A stretch of DNA of 43,938 nt, taken from an uncultured Acidimicrobiaceae bacterium (GTDB lineage: Bacteria > Actinomycetota > Acidimicrobiia > Acidimicrobiales > SZUA-35). Location of the stretch: the NCBI GenBank assembly GCA_947259095.1, contig CAMYLA010000067.1, positions 1 to 43,938 on the forward strand, read 5' to 3'. Numbering within the stretch: position 1 is the stretch's first letter; every line of letters begins with the position of its first letter. The translations under genes and the position numbers were made by a program. The notes beneath the pieces are model-generated. The model ran no database searches. It was given only the letters and a program-made list of their open reading frames with translations, and had not been told where the DNA came from. This document shows positions 27,068 through 35,433 of the stretch, in pieces.

Positions 27068-28438
27068 CTAGGGATTCGTCGCCAGCCACTGGTCGGTCTT
27101 TGTGAGGACGACGTCGAGCCGCTCGGTCAGGTCGTCGAGCACGGCCCCATCGGCGATCAACGGCGGTGCGACGACCAACATCGTGGCCCCCCGGTCGTCC
27201 GGTCGGATCAGCACGCCGGCCTCCCGTACCAGGGTCGACAGCAGCCCTCCGAGGAGAGTCGAGCGCTGCGTCTCCGACAGCTCGACGCCTGCATCGCGAT
27301 CGGCCATCAGCTCCAGGGCGTAGAAGTAGCCGAGCCCCCGAACCTCCTTGACGCAGGTGTGGCGCTCGAGCAGGCCGTCCATCCGGCTCCTGAATCCGGC
27401 CTCGTTTGCCAGCACGTGGTCCATGATCTTCTCGTCCCGCATGGCCCTCATGTTGGCGACCGCCACCGCGGTGGCCACCGGGTGGCCGCCGAAGGTGGAG
27501 CCGTGCATGTACATGCCCATCTCGGTGTTCCACAGCTCCTCGATCAGCGGTTGGCGGACGACGATGCCACCGAGCGGCTGGTAGGCGCTGGTGACCCCCT
27601 TGGCGAAGGTGACGATGTCCGGCACGACGCCGAACCGTTCGCTGGTGAACCAATGGCCGAATCGGCCGAACCCGGAGATCACCTCGTCGGCCACCAGCAT
27701 GACGCCGTGCCGGTCGCAGATTCGGCGCAGTTCCTGCCAGTAGCCGTCCGGCGGCACCAGCCCGCCCCGGCCGTTCTGGACCGGTTCGGCGAACACCGCA
27801 GCCACGGTTTCGGGACCCTCGGCCAGGATCATGTCCTCGACCGCTTTTGCCGAGGCCAGCACATCGGCGCTGTCGCCGTAGGTGTTTGCCACATGGCGGG
27901 TGCCGTCCCACAGCATCGGCAGGAACGGCTGGCGGAACTTGGGGACTCCGGTGACCGACAGCCCGCCAAGGGTCGTGCCGTGGTACGACCACTCCCGCGA
28001 GATCACCTTGTAGCGGCTGTCGTCGCCCCTGGCCACATGGTAGTTGCGGGCGAACTTGAGGGCGGCCTCGACCGCTTCGGAGCCGGAGCTGACGAAGAAC
28101 ACCTGGCCGAGGTCGCCCGGGGCGAAGTCGGCGATCATCGACGCGGCCTCGATGGCCGGGGGATTGGCCCATCCCCAGGTGGGGTAGAAGGCCAGCTTCT
28201 CCATCTGCTCAGCCGCCGCCGAAGCCAGATCCTGGCGACCGTGACCGAGGTTGGTGCAGAACAGCCCGGCCAGGCCGTCGAGGTATCGATTGCCGTCGGT
28301 GTCGAACACGTAGCATCCCTCGCCACGCTCGATGACCCCCAGCAGTTCGCTCTGCCAGGCTTTCCCCTTCGTGAAATGGGGTACGACGTGGTGGTGGGCG
28401 TGTGCCCGCTGGTCCATCGTCGATCCGAACAGCGACAT
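27068..28438 (-). CDS. Class III aminotransferase, probable taurine-pyruvate aminotransferase
   Basis: The 456-residue enzyme is a fold-type I PLP transaminase. Visible elements are the phosphate-cup S-S-G-S-E-A-V-E, the aspartate of ADEVISGFGRFG that binds the pyridine ring, and the Schiff-base lysine in F-A-K-G-V-T-S-A-Y-Q. The start at 28438 has GGGGAG nine nt upstream; the longer frame runs antisense into proC. Linkage to TauABC-like genes and pta fits Tpa, which turns taurine and pyruvate into sulfoacetaldehyde and alanine. Other omega-amino acid:pyruvate transaminases are close relatives, so the substrate is inferred. It is the first gene of the operon. Confidence 0.82.
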   Translation of the reverse strand: MSLFGSTMDQRAHAHHHVVPHFTKGKAWQSELLGVIERGEGCYVFDTDGNRYLDGLAGLFCTNLGHGRQDLASAAAEQMEKLAFYPTWGWANPPAIEAASMIADFAPGDLGQVFFVSSGSEAVEAALKFARNYHVARGDDSRYKVISREWSYHGTTLGGLSVTGVPKFRQPFLPMLWDGTRHVANTYGDSADVLASAKAVEDMILAEGPETVAAVFAEPVQNGRGGLVPPDGYWQELRRICDRHGVMLVADEVISGFGRFGHWFTSERFGVVPDIVTFAKGVTSAYQPLGGIVVRQPLIEELWNTEMGMYMHGSTFGGHPVATAVAVANMRAMRDEKIMDHVLANEAGFRSRMDGLLERHTCVKEVRGLGYFYALELMADRDAGVELSETQRSTLLGGLLSTLVREAGVLIRPDDRGATMLVVAPPLIADGAVLDDLTERLDVVLTKTDQWLATNP

Positions 28439-28559
28439 GATCCGACTCCCCCCGGGGACGACACGGACTCCGGGTCCGCCAACATGTGTTAGGACCTCTA
28501 GCGTAGTGGCATGGCCCCCTAACGTCGAGGGCAACTTCGGGCGGGCAACCGGCCGGAGG

Positions 28560-28565
28560 TACCCT
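28560..28565 (+). promoter_or_regulatory. -10 box of proC (leaderless)
   Basis: TACCCT eight nt before the proC ATG at 28574; no Shine-Dalgarno sequence is present, so transcription probably begins at or next to the start codon. Confidence 0.6.
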
Positions 28566-28573
28566 CGGGTCCC

Positions 28574-29362
28574 ATGACCAAGCTCCAGATGATCGGCGGC
28601 GGCAGGATGGGCCAGGCCCTGCTGCAGGGGATGATCGACGCCGGTTGGGCCGCCGAACCGGAATTGGCGGTGGTGGAGGTGCTGCCAGATCAGAGGGAGC
28701 GGCTGGCGGCCGCCTACCCGTCGGCAACCGTCATCGATCGACCGCTGCCGGAGGTCGACTGTGTGGTGGCGGTGAAACCCCACTTCGTGGTCGATGTCTG
28801 CCGGGCGCTGACCAGGCCGGCCCGGGTGCTGTCGATCGCCGCCGGGGTCACCATCGCCACCATGGAGTCGGCGCTGCCGGCCGCCACGGTGGTGGTGCGG
28901 GCCATGCCGAACACCCCGGCGCTGGTCGGCGAGGGGGCTGCGGCCCTGGCCGGAGGCACGGCGGCCGGCCCCGGCGATCTCCACTGGGCGTCCGCCATCC
29001 TGTCATCGGTCGGCCGGGTGGTGGAGGTGGCCGAGTCGTCGCTCGACGCGGTGACCGGGCTGTCTGGATCGGGGCCGGCCTATGTGTTCCTGTTGGCCGA
29101 GGCCATGACCGACGCCGGTGTCGCCGTTGGCCTGACCCGGGAGGTTGCGGCGTTGCTGGCCAAGCAGACCGTCCTCGGTGCCGGGCGAATGATGATGGAG
29201 ACCGATGCCGATCCGGTGGAGCTGCGGGCCGGGGTGACCACCCCGGCCGGAACCACCGCCGCCGGGTTGGGGGCTCTGGAGGAGCGGGGGCTGCGGGCCG
29301 CGGTGGCGGCCGCGGTCCGGGCTGCGACCCTGCGATCGATCGAGCTCGGAAAAGCCGAGTAG
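28574..29362 (+). CDS. proC: Pyrroline-5-carboxylate reductase
   Basis: The 262-residue product reduces 1-pyrroline-5-carboxylate to proline with NAD(P)H. It has the Rossmann motif I-G-G-G-R-M-G near the N-terminus, a V-A-V-K-P motif, RAMPNTPALVGEG, and the C-terminal signature including SGSGPAYVF and VTTPAGTTAAGL. Length is normal (about 265). The start follows a TACCCT box by eight nt with no ribosome-binding site. The proC stop codon supplies the first bases of the next gene's -10 box. Confidence 0.95.
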   Translation: MTKLQMIGGGRMGQALLQGMIDAGWAAEPELAVVEVLPDQRERLAAAYPSATVIDRPLPEVDCVVAVKPHFVVDVCRALTRPARVLSIAAGVTIATMESALPAATVVVRAMPNTPALVGEGAAALAGGTAAGPGDLHWASAILSSVGRVVEVAESSLDAVTGLSGSGPAYVFLLAEAMTDAGVAVGLTREVAALLAKQTVLGAGRMMMETDADPVELRAGVTTPAGTTAAGLGALEERGLRAAVAAAVRAATLRSIELGKAE

Positions 29363-29365
29363 TCT
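29360..29365 (+). promoter_or_regulatory. -10 box overlapping the proC stop codon
   Basis: TAGTCT begins with the TAG stop of proC and lies eight nt before the ATG at 29374. No ribosome-binding site is present, so the downstream gene can be made from its own leaderless mRNA. Confidence 0.55.
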
Positions 29366-29373
29366 CAGCCCGG

Positions 29374-30285
29374 ATGACCGGCTCCGAGCTTCGCTTCGAC
29401 ACCATCTCTTTTCTCTCCGACTACGGCCGCAGCGACGAGTTCGTCGGGGTGGTCCATTCGGTCATCCGCACCATCGCCCCCGCGGTTCGGGTCATCGACA
29501 TCACCCACGACGTCCCGCCCCACGATGTCCGGGCCGGTGGCTTGGCCCTGGCCCGGTCGGCCCAGTACATGGCACCGGGCGTGGCCCTGGCCGTGGTCGA
29601 TCCCGGCGTCGGCACCGGTCGCAAGTCGGTGGTGATCGAGGTGGCCGACGGCGCAGCCTTCCTGGTCGGCCCCGACAACGGTCTGCTGGCGCCGGCAGTC
29701 GCCATGGTCGGTGGTGCAACCGGTGCGGTGATCCTCGACAACGCCGACTACCAGTTGCCGGCCATGGGTCGGACCTTCGACGGGCGGGACGTGTTCGCGC
29801 CCGTGGCGGCCCACCTCTGCCTCGGGGTGCCGATAACCGAGCTCGGCACCGCGGTGGATCCGATCCAGCTGCTGCCGGGCCTGTTGCCGGTCAGCGAGGT
29901 CGCTGACGATGGTTCCATCAAAGCCGAGATCCTGTGGATCGACCGGTTCGGCAACGCGCAGATCAATGTCGAACCCGAGTTCCTCGACGACTGGCCGGAC
30001 GTGGTGTCGATCGTCGGCGGCCGGGTCGACCGCAACGCGGCCCGAGTCGAGACCTTCGCCGACATCCCCCCCGGCGGCTTCGGTCTGCTCGTCGACTCCT
30101 ATGGTCTTCTGGCCATCGCCGTCGACCGTGGTTCGGCCGCGGCCGAGCTCGAACTGGTCGAGGGAGACGAGATCACCCTGTGGCCATCGGATCGGGCACC
30201 CACCACCTCATCGCCGGTCACACTGCAGGCGAAGCCGACCGTCACCAGGCCGGAGTCGTCAGCGGATGCACCAGAGTCGCCATAG
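29374..30285 (+). CDS. SAM hydrolase/SAM-dependent halogenase-family protein (DUF62)
   Basis: The 303-residue protein belongs to the S-adenosylmethionine hydroxide adenosyltransferase family, which cleaves SAM to adenosine and methionine using water; halogenases are rarer members. Family motifs visible are F-L-S-D-Y-G (substrate aspartate), F-V-G-V-V-H-S, the DPGVGTGRK segment, VGPDNGLL and D-R-F-G-N-A. The last about 30 residues are a low-complexity Pro/Thr/Ser tail not needed for the fold. ATG 29374 is preferred: the frame upstream to 28645 is a shadow of proC, and a TAGTCT -10 box lies eight nt before it. The family's usual activity is hydrolysis; no halogenase signature was identified. 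Confidence 0.88.
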   Translation: MTGSELRFDTISFLSDYGRSDEFVGVVHSVIRTIAPAVRVIDITHDVPPHDVRAGGLALARSAQYMAPGVALAVVDPGVGTGRKSVVIEVADGAAFLVGPDNGLLAPAVAMVGGATGAVILDNADYQLPAMGRTFDGRDVFAPVAAHLCLGVPITELGTAVDPIQLLPGLLPVSEVADDGSIKAEILWIDRFGNAQINVEPEFLDDWPDVVSIVGGRVDRNAARVETFADIPPGGFGLLVDSYGLLAIAVDRGSAAAELELVEGDEITLWPSDRAPTTSSPVTLQAKPTVTRPESSADAPESP

Positions 30286-30336
30286 GGGGACCGCAGCCGG
30301 CCCGCCGGTCATGGTTGCCCCATCGGAAGGAAGTCC

Positions 30337-30426
30337 ATGCGCCCCTCGATCGTGATCACACTCGGCCTGCTGCTGCTGGCCATCCTGCTGGCAGGCGTGG
30401 TGCAGTTCTTCATCCAGGCCCGGTAG
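30337..30426 (+). CDS. 29-residue single-span membrane peptide
   Basis: This short ORF reads M-R-P-S-I-V-I-T-L-G, then a leucine-rich membrane span of about 18 residues, ending F-F-I-Q-A-R. GGAAGG lies about seven nt before the ATG, a good ribosome-binding site. It follows the SAM hydrolase gene by 51 nt and stops ten nt before the convergent CAP gene. The amino-terminal Arg-Pro before a single span and the basic end are typical of bacterial small membrane proteins that regulate larger partners. The partner is unknown. Confidence 0.6.
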   Translation: MRPSIVITLGLLLLAILLAGVVQFFIQAR

Positions 30427-30436
30427 CCGAGCCGGT

Positions 30437-31309
30437 TCAGATTCCCGCCGCCAACAGGTCGATCAACACCTTTTCGATCGTGGCCACGTCGGGCTTGACC
30501 AGTTCGGCGAACGCCTGGCGGTCGGCGTCTGCCGGCCCGTCGGGGGCGACGGTCGATGTCGACGTCTCCCCGCCGGTCGAGGTGGCGGTTCGATCCGCTC
30601 CGTCGTCAGGGGGCGTGGGTCCGGCAGGGTCCGCCCGGTCCGTGGTCGAGACCACGGTGTCGGGGCGGGTGGCCGCCGTCGTCGGTGTCGATTGCATCGG
30701 CACGGTCGCAGCCGGCGCCGTCGGTGCCGGGGTCGTGGGTGGTGCCGGGGCCGGAGGGGCCGGAGGGGCCGGAGGGGCCGTTGTCGGGGCGGCCGTGGTC
30801 GGGGCGGCGGTGGTCGGCGGTGCCGGCGACGGTGGGGGAGTGGCGGCCATGAAACGGTGGGTGGTCCACAGCTTGCCGCCACCGGTGTTGACCACCCCCA
30901 CACCGATGTACTGGAACCGGGGGTCGACCAGATTCTGGTAGTGCGACGGGCTGGCGACGAACGCCTGGAACAGACCCGGTACATCGTGGATCACGTGAAC
31001 CCCGACGTTCTCGCCGAGCACCGTCCATTTCGACGAGATCCCACCTGCCAGGTTCGACGTATGGGCCAGTTGATCGTTGGCCGCCATCGACTGCGACCAC
31101 GCTCTGGCCTGGGCGGTCAGCTCGTTGTCGACCACGAGGGGGTTGAGGCCCTTGTCGGAGCGGAGTTGGTTGATCAGCTGGATGAACAACTGCTCGTCGC
31201 CACCGGTGCCCGCATCGGCTGAGGGGACGACGGCCAACGAGGTGACGACGAGGAGCACGAGCGAGACGCCGAAGGCGATCGCTGCTCGACCGGTTCGTTG
31301 TACTATCAA
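30437..31309 (-). CDS. Secreted CAP/SCP-domain protein with Pro/Thr-rich tail
   Basis: The start is a TTG at 31309 with GGGGAG eight nt upstream; there is no in-frame ATG or GTG between it and the far upstream start at 31561, which would overlap the neighbouring gene and the terminator. The 290-residue product has a signal peptide (about residues 1-35, ending S-A-D-A), a CAP domain (about residues 40-150) with L-I-N-Q-L-R, H-T-S-N-L-A, G-E-N-V-G and H-Y-Q-N-L-V-D, and a long T-T-A-A-P/A-P-P repeat linker. A short C-terminal helix ends the chain. CAP proteins are often extracellular, but their bacterial activity is seldom known. A wall-spanning tether is inferred from the linker. Confidence 0.85.
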   Translation of the reverse strand: MIVQRTGRAAIAFGVSLVLLVVTSLAVVPSADAGTGGDEQLFIQLINQLRSDKGLNPLVVDNELTAQARAWSQSMAANDQLAHTSNLAGGISSKWTVLGENVGVHVIHDVPGLFQAFVASPSHYQNLVDPRFQYIGVGVVNTGGGKLWTTHRFMAATPPPSPAPPTTAAPTTAAPTTAPPAPPAPPAPAPPTTPAPTAPAATVPMQSTPTTAATRPDTVVSTTDRADPAGPTPPDDGADRTATSTGGETSTSTVAPDGPADADRQAFAELVKPDVATIEKVLIDLLAAGI

Positions 31310-31375
31310 AAGACCGAACTCCCCTGACCTCGGAGACACTTGGTCGACTCCAGTCGGGATATCGGCCTCTCGGCC

Positions 31376-31404
31376 AAAAAACTTAACCGCCGGGAACGCC
31401 CGGC
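31376..31404 (-). terminator. Intrinsic terminator after the 31417 gene
   Basis: On the minus strand a perfect GCCGGG-CGTT-CCCGGC stem-loop (31389-31404) is followed by GGTTAAG and six Ts. It starts 12 nt past the stop of the gene at 31417-32268 and separates it from the CAP gene. Confidence 0.65.
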
Positions 31405-31416
31405 CGGCAGGTGCGA

Positions 31417-32268
31417 TCAGATGGTGGGGCGATTGAGCGGGGTGCCCATCCAGTTCTTTGGCAACACGCTGCGGAAGGCGCTCATGACCTCGCCGTGACC
31501 CTGGGGGGTGAAGGTCATGTGGCCCTGCTCGCCTTCGCCCTCGGCGCTGCCAAGCAGCCACTGGCCGCTCGGTCCGGCGTCGAGCCCCCGCAGCTCGGCG
31601 CCCTGCTGGCCCTCATCGGTCGACCAGGTGGCGCTGATCTTCCAGCGGCGCACATCCGGCCGCTGCAGGTCCAGCATCAGCACCGCCTGGTCGGCGTCCA
31701 GTCCTCCTTCGGTCAACAGGTGTATGGCGGTGTCGCGGTCTTCGGCCTGTTCGGCGGTGGTCAGCGTGTTGGCGCTGATGGAGATCGGCACATCGCCGAT
31801 GAATCTCGGGGAGCGGAGCACGATCAGCTCGGCCAGGACCTGTGGCAACTGGGTGACCGGGACCGGCCGGAACTCGACGAACGCCGGGTCGAGCGAGCTG
31901 GAGACCACAGCACGGCGGGGTGTCGACCAGACGGTTGGCACGCTGGTGTCCTCGCCGTATCGCAGGTCGACCGCCACCACCAGGCTGGCCTGGTTGACGA
32001 CGTCGAGCAGCTCGAACGCCACCTCGTCGAGGGCGGCGTTGGTGAGGATGCCGCTCGCTTCGAGCCGCTCGGTCGTCTCCCGGCCGGGGGGTTCGGGGGC
32101 CGAGTCGGGATTGACGTCGGGGATCGACTGGACGTGGGCGATGCGGAGTGTCTCGGACACCATGTCGGACGGCAGCCGCAGCTGCGCCCTGCTCCGATCC
32201 AGAATGGGGGACCCCTGCGCGACGGCCCCGTCCTTCCTCGCTTCGGTAAGTCGGTTCATGTCCGCCAC
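31417..32268 (-). CDS. Protein of unknown function, faintly EspG-like
   Basis: The 283-residue protein has no signal peptide or membrane span. A mixed alpha/beta pattern (V-V-A-V-D-L-R-Y-G; F-R-P-V-P-V-T-Q-L-P-Q-V-L-A-E-L) faintly recalls EspG-type chaperones of type VII secretion, but I do not consider this established; no ESX genes are nearby. The C-terminal part carries a W-K-I-S-A-T-W and a Q-G-A-E-L-R-G-L-D segment resembling a beta-meander. The start GTG at 32268 has GAGAGGG four nt upstream. It is divergent from the cyclic-nucleotide-binding protein gene. Confidence 0.6.
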   Translation of the reverse strand: MADMNRLTEARKDGAVAQGSPILDRSRAQLRLPSDMVSETLRIAHVQSIPDVNPDSAPEPPGRETTERLEASGILTNAALDEVAFELLDVVNQASLVVAVDLRYGEDTSVPTVWSTPRRAVVSSSLDPAFVEFRPVPVTQLPQVLAELIVLRSPRFIGDVPISISANTLTTAEQAEDRDTAIHLLTEGGLDADQAVLMLDLQRPDVRRWKISATWSTDEGQQGAELRGLDAGPSGQWLLGSAEGEGEQGHMTFTPQGHGEVMSAFRSVLPKNWMGTPLNRPTI

Positions 32269-32407
32269 ACAACCCTCTCTTGTCGATCAATCACCCAGCT
32301 CGTGGATGATCCTCGATGCACCTTTCTAGCGGATAGTCGGGGAAACGTCACGGCGTACCGGGCCGTGAACGGGTGTCCGCTGGCCCGACCTGTCGATCTC
32401 TGTCAGC

Positions 32408-32833
32408 ATGGTCGCCATGTCGAACACGGTGAGGGATGTCGGCGACGCCAAGCTGTTTGCGTCATGTCCGAAGGCCGAACGGGACGTGCTCAAGACGCTG
32501 GCGGTCCCCCTCCGGGTCGCCGCCGGTGAGGACATCGTCGGCCAGGGGGATTTTGGTGCCACCATCGGCGTCCTGTTGGAGGGTCGGGCCAGCGTCTGGA
32601 TCAACGACGATCACATCGCCGACCTGGAGGCCGGCGACTGTTTCGGCGAGCTGGCCGTACTGGCACTGCCGGGTTCCCACGGACACCGCATGGCCAGGGT
32701 CCGAGCCGACAGCGAAGTCCGGGTCGACACGATCGCCAAGCGGGAGCTCAGCGACAACCTGGGCGACATCCCCGCCATCGCCGAGTGCCTGCGGGACCAG
32801 GCCGCCAGCTACCGCAGCCCGGGGCGGGATTGA
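32408..32833 (+). CDS. Stand-alone cyclic nucleotide-binding-domain protein
   Basis: The 141-residue protein is essentially one cyclic-NMP-binding beta-barrel: L-F-A-S-C-P near the start, A-G-E-D-I-V-G-Q-G-D, L-L-E-G-R-A-S-V, and the phosphate-binding-cassette-like G-D-C-F-G-E-L-A-V-L with R-M-A-R-V-R-A. There is no helix-turn-helix or effector domain, unlike Crp. ATG 32408 or 32417 are both possible and neither has a clear ribosome-binding site. The next gene, an acyl-CoA ligase, begins 50 nt later with its own promoter. Actual nucleotide binding is uncertain. Confidence 0.78.
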   Translation: MVAMSNTVRDVGDAKLFASCPKAERDVLKTLAVPLRVAAGEDIVGQGDFGATIGVLLEGRASVWINDDHIADLEAGDCFGELAVLALPGSHGHRMARVRADSEVRVDTIAKRELSDNLGDIPAIAECLRDQAASYRSPGRD

Positions 32834-32870
32834 GCGCCGGTCACCGGCCGCCCCCGGTGCCCCGATCCGG

Positions 32871-32876
32871 TACTCT
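32871..32876 (+). promoter_or_regulatory. -10 box of the acyl-CoA ligase gene (leaderless)
   Basis: TACTCT six nt before the GTG start at 32883, with no ribosome-binding site between. Confidence 0.55.
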
Positions 32877-32882
32877 GATCCG

Positions 32883-34355
32883 GTGACCGAGGTCCACAAT
32901 CTTGCCGCCAGACTGCTCCGGGACTCCGAGCGTGCGGCGCTGGTGGTCGGCGAGCGAACGACGACGCACCGGGAGCTGAACGATCGGGTGAGCCGGTGGC
33001 GGGGCGCACTGGTGGCGTCCGGCCTCCGCCCCGGCGACCGGGTTGCGATCATCGCGTCGAACTCCGAGGAGTTCGTGGTTGCCCATCTCGCCACGATGGG
33101 TGTCGGTGCAATCAGCGTGCCGCTGAACCCGCAGTCCCCTGCGGCCGAGCTGGCCCGCGAGCTGTCGCTGGTCGAGCCGTCCGTGGCCATCGCCGACGCC
33201 ACCGCCGAGAAGACGCTGATGGCGGCCAAGGCGCTGACGACCCTCAGCCTCGAGGTCCAGCAGATGTCGGCCGATGACCTCGACGGAGGGCTGCCCCACG
33301 ACATCGTCGAGGTGTCGCCAGATGATCCGGCGGCGCTGATCTTCACCAGTGGCACCGCCGGGGAGTCCAAACCGGCGATTCTCACCCATCGCAACCTGAC
33401 GGCGGGCCTCCAGTCGATCCTGTCGCTCCCCACCGATCTGTTGGATCGACCCCAGGTCTTCCTCGGCGTCATCCCGCTGTTCCACATCTTCGGGCTCAAT
33501 TCCGTGCTCCACATGAGCCTGCTGATCGGCGCCACCCTGGTGCTGAGCGACTACGTCGGCCCGGCCCAGACCGCTGATCTCATCGAACACCACCGGGTCA
33601 CCATCGTCTCCGGACCGCCAACGCTGTGGCGGGCGCTGACCCGGGTGCCCCAGGCCGGCCCCGACATGTTCTCCTCGGTCTCGTTGGCGGTGTCCGGGGC
33701 GTCGAGGCTGCCGCCCCAGCTCAAGGTCGATGTCCGGGATCGGTTGGGTGTCGAGCTCAGCGAGGGGTACGGCCTGACCGAGTCGAGTGCGGTGGCCGCC
33801 TCCTCGATCACCACCGACGCCCCGCTCGGCAGTGTCGGCCGGTTGTTGCCCGGCGTCGAGGCCAGGATCGTGGACGCCGACGAGAACGACTGCCTGGTCG
33901 GCGATCCCGGGGAGCTGTGGATCCGCGGGCCGATGGTGTTCTCCGGCTACTGGGGCTCGGCCGACGGGGCCCCCTCACCGCTCACCGCCGACGGGTGGCT
34001 TCGCACCGGCGACGTGGCCATCGTCGACGAGGACGGGTACATCGCCATTGTGGACCGGACCAAGGACCTGATCATCGTCTCCGGCTTCAACGTCTTCCCG
34101 GCCGAGGTCGAGGCGGTGCTGAACGCACACCCCGACGTGGCGGTGGCCGGCGTGGTCGGCGAACCGACCGAGTCGACCGGCGAGGCGGTGGTGGCGTTCG
34201 TGGTCCCCGAGGAGGGGGCGTCGGTCGAGGCCGAGACGTTGCGGGAGCACTGCCGCCGGGAGCTGGCCCGCTACAAGGTGCCGTCCCGGTTCGTCATCGC
34301 TGCCGACCTCCCGGTCGGGCCGACCGGCAAGCTGCAGCGAAACCGCCTGGTCTGA
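32883..34355 (+). CDS. AMP-forming acyl-CoA synthetase (long/medium-chain-type)
   Basis: The GTG at 32883 is chosen because the N-terminus M-T-E-V-H-N-L-A fits the family and a TACTCT box precedes it by six nt. The 490-residue enzyme has the ATP-binding motif FTSGTAGESKPA, GYGLTES (A5), T-G-D-V-A-I-V-D-E-D-G-Y, D-R-T-K-D-L-I-I-V-S-G-F-N-V, and the C-terminal catalytic lysine in PTGKLQRN. It activates a carboxylic acid to its CoA ester; the acid is not evident. The next genes are convergent carnitine genes, so any link with acyl-CoA metabolism there is speculative. Confidence 0.88.
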   Translation: MTEVHNLAARLLRDSERAALVVGERTTTHRELNDRVSRWRGALVASGLRPGDRVAIIASNSEEFVVAHLATMGVGAISVPLNPQSPAAELARELSLVEPSVAIADATAEKTLMAAKALTTLSLEVQQMSADDLDGGLPHDIVEVSPDDPAALIFTSGTAGESKPAILTHRNLTAGLQSILSLPTDLLDRPQVFLGVIPLFHIFGLNSVLHMSLLIGATLVLSDYVGPAQTADLIEHHRVTIVSGPPTLWRALTRVPQAGPDMFSSVSLAVSGASRLPPQLKVDVRDRLGVELSEGYGLTESSAVAASSITTDAPLGSVGRLLPGVEARIVDADENDCLVGDPGELWIRGPMVFSGYWGSADGAPSPLTADGWLRTGDVAIVDEDGYIAIVDRTKDLIIVSGFNVFPAEVEAVLNAHPDVAVAGVVGEPTESTGEAVVAFVVPEEGASVEAETLREHCRRELARYKVPSRFVIAADLPVGPTGKLQRNRLV

Positions 34356-34391
34356 TCCTCGCAATCATGATCGGCGGTCGGCAGCCTGCGG

Positions 34392-35426
34392 TCACTTCGG
34401 GGGGCCGTTCGAGCGCTGGGCGGCCAGGGTGTTGCCGGCACCCCACCGGTTCCGCTCCAGCACCTCCAGGAAGCCGACGATGTTGCGATCCCGGATCCGT
34501 TCCAGCTCCCGCAGGTCGTGGTGGCCGGACTGGGTGTCCGACTGCTCGACGATCTTGTCGACCAGTTCCGGGGTGAACGGCGGCGTGTCGGTCAGCTTGG
34601 TCCACGGCCAGTCGAGGGTCGGGCCGAACTGCTCGATGAAGTGGCGGAACCCGCCGGTCCCGCCTGCGACCCGGTAGGTCTCGAACAGGCCCATCTGGGC
34701 CCACCGGAGCCCGAAACCGTAGGTGATGGCGTCGTCGATCTCCGAGGTGGTGGCAACCCCGTCGTTGACCAGCCACAACGCCTCCCGCCAGACCGCTTCG
34801 AGCAGCCGGTCGGCGATGAATGCGTCGATCTCGACCCGAACGTGGAGTGGTCGCATGCCCAGGGCGCGGTAGACGGCCATGGCCCGCTCGATGGCCGATG
34901 GAGCGGTGGCAGCGCCGCCGACCACCTCCACCAGCGGCAGCAGATAGACCGGGTTGAACGGATGGCCGACCACCAGCCGCTCCGGGCCGGCCATCATTCG
35001 TTGCAGCTCGGTGGGGCGGATGCCGGACGTCGACGAGGCGATGAGCGCGTCGGCCGGCGCGGCGGCCTCGATGGCGGCCAGGACCGATCGCTTGAGCTCC
35101 AACCGTTCCGGAACGCTCTCCTGGATGAAGTGGGCCCCGTCGACCGCGGCGTCGATCGACGCAGTGACGGTGAGCCGGTCGTGGGGGGACGGGGCGCCAT
35201 CGGCCAGCCCCAATGACGACCAGGTCTCGATGGCGTTGTCGACCACTTCCCGCAGCAGGACCTCGGCCCCCGGGGCCGGATCGGCCACCCGGACCGTCAC
35301 CCCGCTGAGGGCCAGGCGGGCGGCCCAGCCCGCACCGATCACCCCGCAGCCGACCACCGCCGCCACCTCGGGCCGAGCCTGGCCCTCGCCATCTTCCCGG
35401 TTGCGGTCGATGGGCTCGTGGCTCAC
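34392..35426 (-). CDS. lcdH: L-carnitine dehydrogenase (3-hydroxyacyl-CoA dehydrogenase family)
   Basis: The 344-residue protein has an NAD-binding Rossmann motif VGCGVIGAGWAARLA near residue 25, then S-S-T-S-G-I-R-P-T and HPFNPVYLLPLVEVV. The C-terminal domain has F-G-L-R-W-A-Q-M-G-L-F-E-T-Y-R and F-G-P-T-L-D-W-P-W-T-K, which resemble L-carnitine dehydrogenases rather than beta-oxidation enzymes. It would oxidise L-carnitine to 3-dehydrocarnitine with NAD+. The GTG start at 35426 lies seven nt after the stop of the BKACE gene, implying translational coupling. A general 3-hydroxyacyl-CoA dehydrogenase is the alternative. Confidence 0.85.
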   Translation of the reverse strand: MSHEPIDRNREDGEGQARPEVAAVVGCGVIGAGWAARLALSGVTVRVADPAPGAEVLLREVVDNAIETWSSLGLADGAPSPHDRLTVTASIDAAVDGAHFIQESVPERLELKRSVLAAIEAAAPADALIASSTSGIRPTELQRMMAGPERLVVGHPFNPVYLLPLVEVVGGAATAPSAIERAMAVYRALGMRPLHVRVEIDAFIADRLLEAVWREALWLVNDGVATTSEIDDAITYGFGLRWAQMGLFETYRVAGGTGGFRHFIEQFGPTLDWPWTKLTDTPPFTPELVDKIVEQSDTQSGHHDLRELERIRDRNIVGFLEVLERNRWGAGNTLAAQRSNGPPK

Positions 35427-35433
35427 CGGCCGG

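Noticed and set aside
26183..28492. 769-residue plus-strand ORF
   Set aside because: It is a long antisense shadow of the aminotransferase and binding-protein genes; such frames are common at very high GC.
31364..31375. GGCC-TCTC-GGCC hairpin as a terminator
   Set aside because: On the minus strand the T-run comes before the hairpin, and on the plus strand it is followed by As, so it cannot be an intrinsic terminator.
31310..31416. Possible riboswitch (c-di-AMP or c-di-GMP type) before the CAP gene
   Set aside because: The conserved core sequences of those riboswitches were not recognisable, and most of the gap is explained by a terminator.
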